Assembly (NCBI GenBank): GCA_963169045.1
Contig: CAUJDF010000044.1
Location: 1 to 64,000 of the forward strand
Source: Myxococcota bacterium
GTDB taxonomy: Bacteria > Myxococcota_A > Bradymonadia > UBA7976 > UBA1532
DNA length: 64,000 nucleotides
Direction: 5' to 3'
Shown: positions 1 to 8,502 of the stretch, piece by piece
Position numbering within the stretch: position 1 is the first letter of the stretch
Layout: each line of letters starts with the position of its first letter
The notes under the pieces: model-generated
The model's database searches: none
What the model was told of the DNA's origin: nothing
Seen by the model: only the letters and a program-made list of their open reading frames with translations
Translations under genes and position numbers: made by a program

Positions 1-2
1 CG

Positions 3-3000
3 GTCAACTCGAGCACCGGCAGCTTGTCGGTCATCCGCGACGACCGCCGCGTGAGGCCTTCCTTCGTGGCCGACGTCGCCGACGAGCCGCTGCTGGACGC
101 GGTGGTCTTCCCCTCGGCCGAGGCGACTCTGCTCGAAGGGCCGCGCCGGGCGGCGCGCGCGTGGATCTCGGCTCCGACCGGCGGGCGCATCTACGAGATC
201 GACCTCGATGCGCTCGCCACGGCCGACGAGGACGCGGGCGACGTCGTCGCGCGGGTCATCGACCTTGTGCCCGCGGCGCCGGGGACCTCGATGCGTCCCG
301 GACGGCTGGCGATCGACGAGGACGGCCGCACCCTCTACGTCGCCCACGCCGACGCGCCCCGATTCACGGCGGTCGACCTCGAGGCGCCGGCGCGGCAGAC
401 CACCGTGTCGTTCACTGGCGAGCGTGCCTGCGAAGATCCCTACCTGGTCGGCCTGGTCGACGTCGTCGCGTCCGACGTGTGCGCCGACGGCATCGACAAC
501 GACGGCGACGGCACCGTCGACGCTTCCGACCCGGACTGCGCCGCCGGCTGGGAGAACTGGGAGGGCGACGCGCGCGTCCCGGCCTGCAGCCGGGTCGCGG
601 AGTGTGGCGACGGGATCGACAACGACGGCGACGGCCTCGTCGACGCCGCCGACGACGACTGCCCGGCCACGGCCGACGCGACCGGCTGCACGCCGATCGA
701 TCGCGACGGCGACGGCGTGGCCGACCTCGCCGACGCCGACTGCAACGCCGCGTTCCGCTGGGAGCGTCCCACCCCGGCCTGCGCCAACGGCGCCGACGAC
801 GACGGCGACGGAAGGATCGACCGCGACGATCCCGACTGCCGCGACGAGGCCGACGACAACGAGGGCGGTCGCGAGACGGGCGACGCCGCCTGCACCGACG
901 AGGCCGACAACGACGGCGACGGCCTCGTCGACGCCGAGGACCCGGGCTGCAGCGACCCCGAGGCGGCGGCACGCTACGACTTCGAGCGCACCCCGGAGTG
1001 CGGCGACCGCCGGGACGCCGATGGCGATGGCCGGACCGATTTCCCTGAAGATCTGGACTGTTACGCGGCGAGTGACGGCAACGAGGGTGGCGACGCCGTG
1101 CAGGTCGGGCCGGCGGCGATCGTCGCGGCGCGCGTGCCGGTCGGTGGCGGCGCCCGCAGCTTCGTCTACACGTTGGACCGCTCCAGCGGCGACCTGTTCG
1201 TCGTCGAGACCGACGCCACAGGGTGGCCCATCGCCGGCGTCCGGCCGACGCGCGTGCGCGCCGGCGGGGTCGGACAGAACCTGGCGCTGCGGCAGTTCGG
1301 CTACGAGGCGAGCCTGATCCTCGTCGACGACCAGGCGACGTTGCGCTCGGTCGAGATCACCGCGCCGCAGCACCTCGTCGACCAGGACGGGCGGGAAGTC
1401 TATGCACGGCTCGTGACGCGGCAGGGCGGCCGCTGTCCGATCGGCGAGCGCGAGATCGCCGGCTTCTATGTCGTCGAGGACGGCCTCGCCTGGGCCGTGG
1501 AGTCCGAGGCGCTACGACCGTTCGAGGGCCAATGCACACGCAACGATCGCGTGGCGCTGCCGCTGCCGGCGAACGTGCCGGGTGTCCAGTCGCGGGTGCC
1601 GGGGGGCGCCGCCACGCCGGTCCCGTTCGCCGTGATCGATCCGGATGCGTCGGTGGTCACGGGGCGCGGCGCGACCGATCCGCCCGTCCTGCTCGGCGGG
1701 GACCGGCCGGCCCGTCGTGTGTTGCACGACCAGATCAACGTGCTGCGCAGCGCGCTGACGCGGACGACCGCCGCCCTCGATCCGGCGCTGCGCATCGACG
1801 GCTCGTCGGCGGCCTTCGATCCGGCGCGCCTCCCTGGCTTTTGCCGTGTCGAGTCGCCGCTCGAGCAGTCGACCTGCCTCAACGGGCGCGATGACGACGG
1901 CGACGACCTCATCGACGCCGCCGACGAGGACTGCGCGGACGGCGGCAGTGAAGGCGAGCCCGCCGCGGCCTGTGAAAACGAAGCGGATGACGACGGCGAC
2001 GGCCTGGTCGACGCCGAGGACCCCGGCTGCGGGCCCACCTCCGCCGACGATCCGACCGCGTGCCTCGTGTCCGGCTACAACGCCGACGGCCGGCCCGAGG
2101 CGACGTCACAGTTCCTCGAACGCACGACGAACTTCGTCGATGCGCTCGACGGCATCCAGGTCGTCGAGGACGACCCGCTCCGCGTGCCCGCCGGCCGCTG
2201 GGCCGTCCGCAGCGAGGGCGTCCTGCCCCGGACCGACAGCCGTTCGGGGCAGTTCGGCGGCCGCAGCGACGACGGCGGCAACTGGACGCTGCTCGACTAC
2301 AACCAGGACTTCTGTCGCGTGGGTGTACAGCCGGGCGACGTGATCCTGGTGGATCGGTTCATCCCCGCGACTCCCGATGACATCGTCGTGCCGCTGGAGT
2401 GCAACGATCTGCAGGCGCTCCCGGCGGATCGGCAGGCGCTGTGTCAACGGCGTTCGACCTGCCGCCAGCTCCAGCTCGCGGCCGAGGTGGCCGCCGCCCA
2501 GCGCCAGCTCGAGCCGCTGCGCTACGAGATCGTCGAGCTGACGGCGCACAAGCTCCTGCTGCGGGCCGAAGAGCGCAGCAGCTATGCGCCGCAGGTCTCC
2601 GCCGATCCGCGACAGCCGCTGCCGCAACCGGCCGTGGCGCCGCCGATCCCGTACGCGAGCTGCGCGGCGGAGTTCATCAGCTACCGCGTCCGCGCCGGCA
2701 ATGGCCAGTGGGTGCTGACGATCAACGACTCGACGCACCCGCACCCGTACGTCAACCGGGACGGGCAGTGCGTGGCCGATCCACGCCTGGTGGATCAACG
2801 CCGCCTCGGCCGCTTCCGACTCGGCGAGCCGTTCGAGAATACGTGGCTGCGCTTCCGCATGGGCCACGTGCCGTTCCGCGACGCGCCGGCGGGCGCCCGG
2901 CCGTTCCAGGTGGGCGTCGGCTACGAATTCACGGTGGTGCCGGGCGTCGCGTTCGCCACGCTGCCCGACGTGGCCATCCTGCCGCAGGAGATGCGCTGGC

Positions 3001-3140
3001 TGCCCTTCGACGACCGCCTGTACGTCGTCGACTCCGCCTTCGAGACGGTGGTGGAGATCGGCGGGACGGACGTCCAGCGGATCGTCGACGACTCCTACCT
3101 GAACGTGCCCTCGATGCGCGTCATCCGACGCTTCGAGTGA
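3..3140 (+). CDS. Cys-rich surface protein with DGDGD calcium-type repeats (5' partial)
   Basis: The reading frame is open to the left edge, so the true start lies outside the window; the first in-window start codon is TTG at 24. The visible part is about 1040 residues. The N-terminal region reads like a beta-propeller or YVTN-type segment (GGRIYEIDLD, GRTLYVAHAD). Eight copies of a short acidic repeat of the type D-N-D-G-D-G-x-x-D-x-x-D-P-x-C follow: six between about residues 150 and 350, and two more near 615-670. Each resembles a thrombospondin type-3 or EF-hand-like calcium loop closed by cysteine. The rest is unrecognised. It is probably a secreted or outer-membrane structural protein, typical of myxobacterial genomes. 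The function is unknown and the fold is inferred from the repeats only. Confidence 0.8.
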   Translation, partial: VNSSTGSLSVIRDDRRVRPSFVADVADEPLLDAVVFPSAEATLLEGPRRAARAWISAPTGGRIYEIDLDALATADEDAGDVVARVIDLVPAAPGTSMRPGRLAIDEDGRTLYVAHADAPRFTAVDLEAPARQTTVSFTGERACEDPYLVGLVDVVASDVCADGIDNDGDGTVDASDPDCAAGWENWEGDARVPACSRVAECGDGIDNDGDGLVDAADDDCPATADATGCTPIDRDGDGVADLADADCNAAFRWERPTPACANGADDDGDGRIDRDDPDCRDEADDNEGGRETGDAACTDEADNDGDGLVDAEDPGCSDPEAAARYDFERTPECGDRRDADGDGRTDFPEDLDCYAASDGNEGGDAVQVGPAAIVAARVPVGGGARSFVYTLDRSSGDLFVVETDATGWPIAGVRPTRVRAGGVGQNLALRQFGYEASLILVDDQATLRSVEITAPQHLVDQDGREVYARLVTRQGGRCPIGEREIAGFYVVEDGLAWAVESEALRPFEGQCTRNDRVALPLPANVPGVQSRVPGGAATPVPFAVIDPDASVVTGRGATDPPVLLGGDRPARRVLHDQINVLRSALTRTTAALDPALRIDGSSAAFDPARLPGFCRVESPLEQSTCLNGRDDDGDDLIDAADEDCADGGSEGEPAAACENEADDDGDGLVDAEDPGCGPTSADDPTACLVSGYNADGRPEATSQFLERTTNFVDALDGIQVVEDDPLRVPAGRWAVRSEGVLPRTDSRSGQFGGRSDDGGNWTLLDYNQDFCRVGVQPGDVILVDRFIPATPDDIVVPLECNDLQALPADRQALCQRRSTCRQLQLAAEVAAAQRQLEPLRYEIVELTAHKLLLRAEERSSYAPQVSADPRQPLPQPAVAPPIPYASCAAEFISYRVRAGNGQWVLTINDSTHPHPYVNRDGQCVADPRLVDQRRLGRFRLGEPFENTWLRFRMGHVPFRDAPAGARPFQVGVGYEFTVVPGVAFATLPDVAILPQEMRWLPFDDRLYVVDSAFETVVEIGGTDVQRIVDDSYLNVPSMRVIRRFE

Positions 3141-3146
3141 CGGGTC

Positions 3147-3169
3147 GCCCCGTCAGCGGATGACGGGGC
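3147..3169. terminator. Possible hairpin between convergent genes
   Basis: GCCCCGTC at 3147-3154 pairs with GACGGGGC at 3162-3169 over a 7-base loop. An alternative hairpin uses GACGGG (3139-3144) and CCCGTC (3149-3154). It lies where the plus-strand gene ending at 3140 meets the minus-strand gene ending at 3153, and it overlaps the stop codon of the latter. There is no T tract on either strand, so intrinsic termination is uncertain. Confidence 0.3.
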
Positions 3170-5642
3170 CGGTGAGCAGCGCGCGACGCAGGCGGGGCAG
3201 GGGGATGTCCGGCCGGCGGATGCCGCCGCTGGCCTTCCATGCGTCGACAAGGGGGGCAAGGCGACGACCGCCGTCGGGGCCGCGGGCGATGGCCTCGGCG
3301 ACGGCGGCCGTCCGGCTCGACGCCTCCGTCGGCGCGGTGGCGTCGAGGTACTCCGCCAGGGAGAGACAGACGGCGGTGGCGCGTTCGATGGAACCGCCGC
3401 TGCCGGCGACGAGCTGCCGGGCACAGCCGAAGATGGCCTCCTCCTCACCGTCGAGGTAGGCGACCAGGAGCGGGATGGCGTCCGGGGCGCCGGACGCCAG
3501 GCGGGGGAAGAGGTAGACGCACAGCGCCTCGTCGACGGCCGCCTCGAGGCTGCCCTCGCTGCGCAGCGCGTAGGTGAGCGCCGCGGCGCCAACGTCGCCC
3601 GACAGCGGGCGGGCGATGCGCGCGAAGCGGACGACCTCGGCGATCGCCTGGGCAGCGCGCGTGCGGGCCAGCGTGCGCGCGGCGTCGGGCGCCGGCCCCG
3701 CCTGTGCCTCGGCGACGGCGATCCAGCGCTCGCGCTCGGCGGCGAGGTCGGTCGACGGACGGATCGCGACGACCGGCACATGCTCCGGCAGCGCCTCCGG
3801 CACCGTGGAGGCGGTGAGAATCACTCGAAAATCCGCCGGCACGGGCGCGCGGTACGGCCGGCCGCCGGCGAACCCCTGCAGCACCCCGTCGTCGACGCTG
3901 CCGATGAGATCGACCAGCTCCGCGCCCTTCGCGCGATGGGCGTCGCGCACCACGAGCCACGCGCCTTCGTAGATCCGCCAGGCGCCGCCGGCGCGGCCCA
4001 CGAGCGGCAGGCGATGCGCCGGCGGCGGCTGGTCCGGATGCAGCGGGTCGAGCTCGTCGCGGCGCCAGTTGGCGGTCACCGCCTCGAACAGCCAGCCGCC
4101 GCCCACCGACGCGCCGCGCTCGTCGCGGCCCTCGGGGCCCGTCATCAGCGACGCGCCGTCGATCCGCGCCACGCGGGCGTGGTAGTCGAACACCTCCTCG
4201 GCGAGGTAGCGGGCCGCCCGCGCGCGCTCCGCGCCGGGGCCCACCAGCAGGACCACGCGGCTCGCCAGCAGCGCCGTCGCGGCCCGCCGGAGCGGCTCCG
4301 CGGCCAACGCCGCCGCATGCGCCGCGGAGGCAAGCCGGGCCGTCAGCTCCGCCGGCGCCGCGAGCGGGCCGTCGTGACGGCTGATGGCCTCGACGAGCCG
4401 GTCCGCCAGGCGCGCCGTCCGCACGCCAGGATCGTCGCCCCCGTCGTTCGCCTCGATGCCGCCGGCCCGGGCGCCGAGCGCCCGCAGCGTCTGGACGCGC
4501 GCCTCGGTCTCCGGATCCGCGTGCGCCGCGCGCTCGCGTACCAGCCGCAGCGTCTCGTGCAGAAAGACGGGCGACGGGATCGGCCGCTGCGACGGCCCCG
4601 CCAGGTCGGGGTACGGCGACGCGGCGATGGGCTCCGCAGACGGCACCGTCCCGCGCGCCGACGGTGCGTCGGTCATCGCCGCCGGTGGAACGGGCAGGCT
4701 GGCCGGCGTCGCGTCCTCTCCGGCGCCCGGCGCCGCCCAGACGACCGGCGCCGCCCAGACGAACGCGTCCGGCCCCGCCTTGCGCGCGAGGGCCGCGCGC
4801 ACGCGCTCCACGGCCTCGAGGACGCCCGCGCCGCGCGCCAGCGCCCGGTACAGCTCCCGGTTGACCGTCGCCGCCAGCTCGGGCCGCAGGGCGGTCTGCA
4901 AGGCCACGACGACCGGGACGCCCGCCCCGCGCAGCCGCGCGGCGGCCTCGGCGCCGGCGTCCGTCCCGCCGAGCACCACCAGCCAGGTGTCGGGATCCAG
5001 ACCGATGCGGTCGACCGGCAGGCGGCCGTCGTCGACCCGCACCTCCTCGCCGGCGATCGGCGCTTCGAGGTGGACGAACGCCGCGCCCCGGCCGAGCGTC
5101 CGCCGGAGCGAGGGGCCGGTCGCCGGCTCGGCCGGATACACGTCGAGGCCTGCCTTGTGCGCGAGGTGGCGCGTGGCCGCCTGCAGCGCCTGCAGGTGCG
5201 ACGCCCCGACCTCCGCGGGGACGACGAGCACGGCCCGCGCCGGCAGACGCGGGCGGCGGGCCGGCTCGCCGGCGACACGCACGAGCGCGGCGCCGTCGAG
5301 CACGAAGTACCGCCCGGTGAGGGGCTCGCGCGCCAGCTCCCACGGCCACCGCGAGAGCGGCGGCGGCGCCGCGAGCGCCACGGTCCGCTGCGGATCGTCG
5401 AGCAGGGCGTCGCGCAGCGCGCGGCCGGCCTCGCCGGCGAACAGGACGGCACCGAGCATGTCGGCCAGGTCGCGCTGAGCGACCGCCGGCGCATCCCCGG
5501 CGCGCACCTGCGCCCAGAGCTCCTCGGCCCGTTCGGCGGCCGGCAGGGCCGTCTCGGCCTCGGCGACCCGCCCTTCGTGCTCGCAGCGCACACGGAGCCG
5601 GCCTTCGCCGGCGGCGAGCAGCGTGATCGCGAGATCGGCCAT
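3153..5642 (-). CDS. CHAT-like pseudo-peptidase fused to degenerate AAA-like domain
   Basis: 829 residues from ATG at 5642, which has GAGG 7-10 bases upstream; a longer frame to 5810 has no supporting ribosome site. Residues ~80-305 look like a CHAT (caspase-like) domain: the RWPWE motif at ~98-102, alternating beta/alpha segments, and a typical C-terminal helix (NRELYRALARGAGVLEAV). The expected His-Gly motif is replaced at ~190 (FVHLEAP), and the expected catalytic Cys loop reads LGGTDAG at ~224, so proteolysis looks lost. Residues ~460-640 resemble an AAA/MoxR-type module, with GPGAERA in place of Walker A, LVVRDA for Walker B and a sensor-1-like FRVILTAS. The C-terminal ~180 residues are helical. 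It is last in a run with polA, a histidine kinase and a TPR lipoprotein. It is probably a scaffold or sensor; the role is unknown. Confidence 0.6.
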   Translation of the reverse strand: MADLAITLLAAGEGRLRVRCEHEGRVAEAETALPAAERAEELWAQVRAGDAPAVAQRDLADMLGAVLFAGEAGRALRDALLDDPQRTVALAAPPPLSRWPWELAREPLTGRYFVLDGAALVRVAGEPARRPRLPARAVLVVPAEVGASHLQALQAATRHLAHKAGLDVYPAEPATGPSLRRTLGRGAAFVHLEAPIAGEEVRVDDGRLPVDRIGLDPDTWLVVLGGTDAGAEAAARLRGAGVPVVVALQTALRPELAATVNRELYRALARGAGVLEAVERVRAALARKAGPDAFVWAAPVVWAAPGAGEDATPASLPVPPAAMTDAPSARGTVPSAEPIAASPYPDLAGPSQRPIPSPVFLHETLRLVRERAAHADPETEARVQTLRALGARAGGIEANDGGDDPGVRTARLADRLVEAISRHDGPLAAPAELTARLASAAHAAALAAEPLRRAATALLASRVVLLVGPGAERARAARYLAEEVFDYHARVARIDGASLMTGPEGRDERGASVGGGWLFEAVTANWRRDELDPLHPDQPPPAHRLPLVGRAGGAWRIYEGAWLVVRDAHRAKGAELVDLIGSVDDGVLQGFAGGRPYRAPVPADFRVILTASTVPEALPEHVPVVAIRPSTDLAAERERWIAVAEAQAGPAPDAARTLARTRAAQAIAEVVRFARIARPLSGDVGAAALTYALRSEGSLEAAVDEALCVYLFPRLASGAPDAIPLLVAYLDGEEEAIFGCARQLVAGSGGSIERATAVCLSLAEYLDATAPTEASSRTAAVAEAIARGPDGGRRLAPLVDAWKASGGIRRPDIPLPRLRRALLTGPVIR

Positions 5643-5685
5643 GTGTTCCCCTCGGTCCCGGAAGTGCCCGAAGCCGTTCGACCCC

Positions 5686-6609
5686 TCAGCGTTGCGGCTT
5701 CGGCATCGCCGGCGGCGGAGCGTTCGATCCTCTCGCCCGGTCGCGCGCCCGCCCGAGCGCCTCGAACATGACACGCTTCGCCAGCGGGTGCTGCTCAGCC
5801 TGTGCCGCACGGGCGAGCGCCTCGAGCGCCTCGGGCGAGTCGTCGTCGACGAGCGCTTCGGCGGCGAACATGCGCAGGTCGGGCTCCGGCGCGGCGAGCG
5901 CCTCGATCAGGGCCTTCGTCACGCGCTCGTCGTCGACCATCGCCAGCACCTCGACGACGGCCATTCGTCGGTCGAGGTCGGTCTTCGTCGCGCGGAGGAC
6001 GCGCAGCATGTCGTTGAGGCGCGACTCGTACTGCAGCAGCGCCGTCGCGGCCTCGTCGTTGCGCCCGGCCCGTGCCAGGAGGACCCCGAGGCTGGCGTAC
6101 GCCGGCAGCAGATCGGGCTGGCCCTGGACGGCCGCCTGTAAGGCCTCGATCGCCTTGGGGATTTCGTTGCGGCGCTCGTAGAAGCGGCCGGCGGCGAGGT
6201 GTACCTCGGGCAGCCCACCCGGACCGCCGCGCAGCCGCGCGTAGACCGCCTCCGCCCCCGCCGCGTCGCCCGCCGCCTCGAGGAGCTCCGCAGCGGCGAG
6301 CCCCGCGGAGACGGCCGCGCCGCTCACGGGCCCGTCCGAGGCCTTCAGGAACAGCCGGCGCGCCTCGCCGTCGCGACCGGCCAGGAGGGCGGCCTTGGCG
6401 CCTTCGAGCGCCTGCATCTGCTCGAGGGTGTCGGGAGCCAGAGGCGGTGGACCCGCGTCCGGCGGCGAGGACGGCGGCGCCTCGACGACGCTCGGCGGGG
6501 CCGGTGCGGTCGCGGGGGCCTTGGCCTGTGAAGCCGGCGCCGGCGCGGCGGGCGGCTCGGACGTGCAGCCGGCGGCCACGAGCGCGATCGCCATCAGCGA
6601 GCGCCGCAT
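5686..6609 (-). CDS. TPR/HEAT-repeat lipoprotein
   Basis: 307 residues from ATG at 6609; a GTG one codon earlier (6612) is equally possible. The ATG sits in TGATG, overlapping the histidine-kinase stop by one base, so the two are translationally coupled. The N-terminus has a lipobox (IALVAAGC), followed by a Pro/Ala-rich spacer of about 35 residues. Residues ~60-200 form TPR-like helical pairs (AGDAAGAEAVYARL, IPKAIEALQAAV). Residues ~210-290 resemble HEAT repeats (LIEALAAPEPDLRMFAAEAL). It is likely anchored in the outer membrane and acts in protein-protein interaction. No enzymatic motif is visible, and the partner is unknown; the adjacent kinase and CHAT-like genes are candidates. Confidence 0.75.
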   Translation of the reverse strand: MRRSLMAIALVAAGCTSEPPAAPAPASQAKAPATAPAPPSVVEAPPSSPPDAGPPPLAPDTLEQMQALEGAKAALLAGRDGEARRLFLKASDGPVSGAAVSAGLAAAELLEAAGDAAGAEAVYARLRGGPGGLPEVHLAAGRFYERRNEIPKAIEALQAAVQGQPDLLPAYASLGVLLARAGRNDEAATALLQYESRLNDMLRVLRATKTDLDRRMAVVEVLAMVDDERVTKALIEALAAPEPDLRMFAAEALVDDDSPEALEALARAAQAEQHPLAKRVMFEALGRARDRARGSNAPPPAMPKPQR

Positions 6610-8486
6610 CACGCCGCCCGCGCCGGCGGCGCCGGGAGCTCGACGGTGAACGTGGTGCCTTTGCCGGTCTCGGTGGTGAAGGTCACGGTGCCGCCGTGGT
6701 CCTCGACGATCCGCCGCACGATGGCGAGGCCGAGGCCCGTGCCCTCCTCCTTGCCGGCGGTCGTGAACATCTCGAAGAGGCGGTGGCGCATGCCCTCGGG
6801 GATGCCCGGGCCGTCGTCGGCGAGGTGGAAGACCACCCCGCCGCCGGGCGCGTCCTGGATGCGCCAGGTGAACGTGCCGCGGTTCCCGAGCGCCTGCCGC
6901 GCGTTGCGGGCGATGTTGGCGACGACGCGCAGCATCTTGGCCTCATCGAACCAGGCCACGCCGTCGCTCTCGTCCACCACCTCGAAGGCGACGCCGCGAT
7001 CCACGAACTCGGTCTCGAGCATCTCCCGCGCGTGCTGCACGAACTTGCGCAGGTACACCTTGCGCGCGAGCACGGACCGCTCCCCGCGGGCGAAGCTCAG
7101 CACCTCGCGGGTCATGTCGTTGAAGAGCGAGACCTGGCGGCGAATCGCGTCGGCCATCTTCGCGCGCTCTTCGGGGTCGTTCTGCGTCGCCATGAGCTGG
7201 CTGTAACCGCTCATGATCGACATGGGACCGCGCAGGTCGTGCAGGACGCCGCTCAACATGCCGCCGATCGCCATCAGGCGGTCGCGGTTCTGGGCGGACT
7301 GCCGCTCTTCGAGGCGCGCGACCGCCCGGGCGACCGCCCGGGCGATGAGCACCACGAGGCGCTCGTCCTCGTCGTCGTCGCGCTTGTCGGCGGCGCGGCG
7401 GTTGACCAGCGCGAAGGCGCCCAGCGTGCGATCGCCCTCGACGAGCGGCGCGCTCACGGCGTCGCGGACCTCGATGTCGCAGCCGCCGCCCAGCGTTCGC
7501 GGCATGCCCTCGTCGTCCTCGTCGTCGTCGCGCAGGCGGATGGTCGCGCCGCGGCTCGCCGTCTTGCCGAGGACGCCCTCGCCGACCTCGACGCGCGCAA
7601 ACGTGCGGAGGGACGACGCCCGCTCGGCGCCGTTGACGAACAGCGGACCGAAGCCGGTCTCGCCGGGGAGGAAGAGCGCCGTCGCCTCGGCGCGGGCCAC
7701 CTGCGCGGCGCGGCTCAGCACGAGCGCCGCCAGCGCGTCCACGTCGTGCGCGTCGGAGATCGCCTGCTCGATCGCCGACAGCAGCTCGAGCTCGCGCACC
7801 TTCTGCCGGAGGTCCTCGGAGAGGCTCTGCAGCTCGGCGTTGCTCATGTCGAGCTCGACGTGCAGGCGCAACGCCTCGAGCGTGATCGCCGCCTGCGAGG
7901 CCAGCGCGGCCAGCAGGTTCTCGTCGTCGACGGTGAAGTAACCGTCGCGCTTGTTGAGCACCTGGACGACGCCGATCACGTCGCGGTTCGGATTGCGCAT
8001 CGGCACCACGAGCATGGAGCGCGTGCGGTAGCCGGTGAGCTTGTCGAACTTGGGGTCGAACGCCGGGTGCAGGTAGGCGTCCTTGAGGTTGATCGCCTTG
8101 CCCTTCGCGGCGACGAGACCGGCGATGCCCTCGCCGACGGGCACGCCGACCTCGATGCTCGTCTCGCCCTGGACGGCCAGGCCGCGCAGCATGCCGGTGC
8201 CGCGGTCGAGCTCGTAGATCGTGGTGCGGTCCGCGCCGAGCAGTTCGGAGATCTCCGCCACGATGGTGCGCATGGCCCGGCGCGGGTCGCGGCTGCGGGC
8301 CAGGTTGCCGGCGATGCGCAGCATGCCGTCGAGGCGGCGCTCCTGGGCGCAGGCGGCCACCTCGAGCTCGGCGACGCGCTCGCGCAGGGCCTCGATCGGA
8401 GGCGAGGTCGCGGCCTCCTCGGCTGCGAGCCCCGATGCCGGCGTGCCGCCGTCGGGCTGCATCTCTCCGGTCCGCGCGCCGCTCAT
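6609..8486 (-). CDS. GAF-domain sensor histidine kinase
   Basis: 625 residues, cytoplasmic with no membrane segment. A first GAF domain spans about residues 53-205, with a short helix-rich linker to ~240. A second GAF spans about 245-395 and carries an acidic stretch (DDDEDDE at ~320). The HisKA phosphoacceptor is His416 in GVLHDLRGP. The HATPase_c domain shows N-box ANIARNAR (~523-530), G1 DDGPGIP (~558) and G2 GTGLGLA (~582-588). All catalytic boxes are intact. No cognate response regulator is adjacent. The upstream neighbour is polA (16-base gap), and downstream genes overlap or follow closely. The bound GAF ligand cannot be told. Confidence 0.92.
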   Translation of the reverse strand: MSGARTGEMQPDGGTPASGLAAEEAATSPPIEALRERVAELEVAACAQERRLDGMLRIAGNLARSRDPRRAMRTIVAEISELLGADRTTIYELDRGTGMLRGLAVQGETSIEVGVPVGEGIAGLVAAKGKAINLKDAYLHPAFDPKFDKLTGYRTRSMLVVPMRNPNRDVIGVVQVLNKRDGYFTVDDENLLAALASQAAITLEALRLHVELDMSNAELQSLSEDLRQKVRELELLSAIEQAISDAHDVDALAALVLSRAAQVARAEATALFLPGETGFGPLFVNGAERASSLRTFARVEVGEGVLGKTASRGATIRLRDDDEDDEGMPRTLGGGCDIEVRDAVSAPLVEGDRTLGAFALVNRRAADKRDDDEDERLVVLIARAVARAVARLEERQSAQNRDRLMAIGGMLSGVLHDLRGPMSIMSGYSQLMATQNDPEERAKMADAIRRQVSLFNDMTREVLSFARGERSVLARKVYLRKFVQHAREMLETEFVDRGVAFEVVDESDGVAWFDEAKMLRVVANIARNARQALGNRGTFTWRIQDAPGGGVVFHLADDGPGIPEGMRHRLFEMFTTAGKEEGTGLGLAIVRRIVEDHGGTVTFTTETGKGTTFTVELPAPPARAA

Positions 8487-8502
8487 CGCACCTCGCTCGG
8501 GA

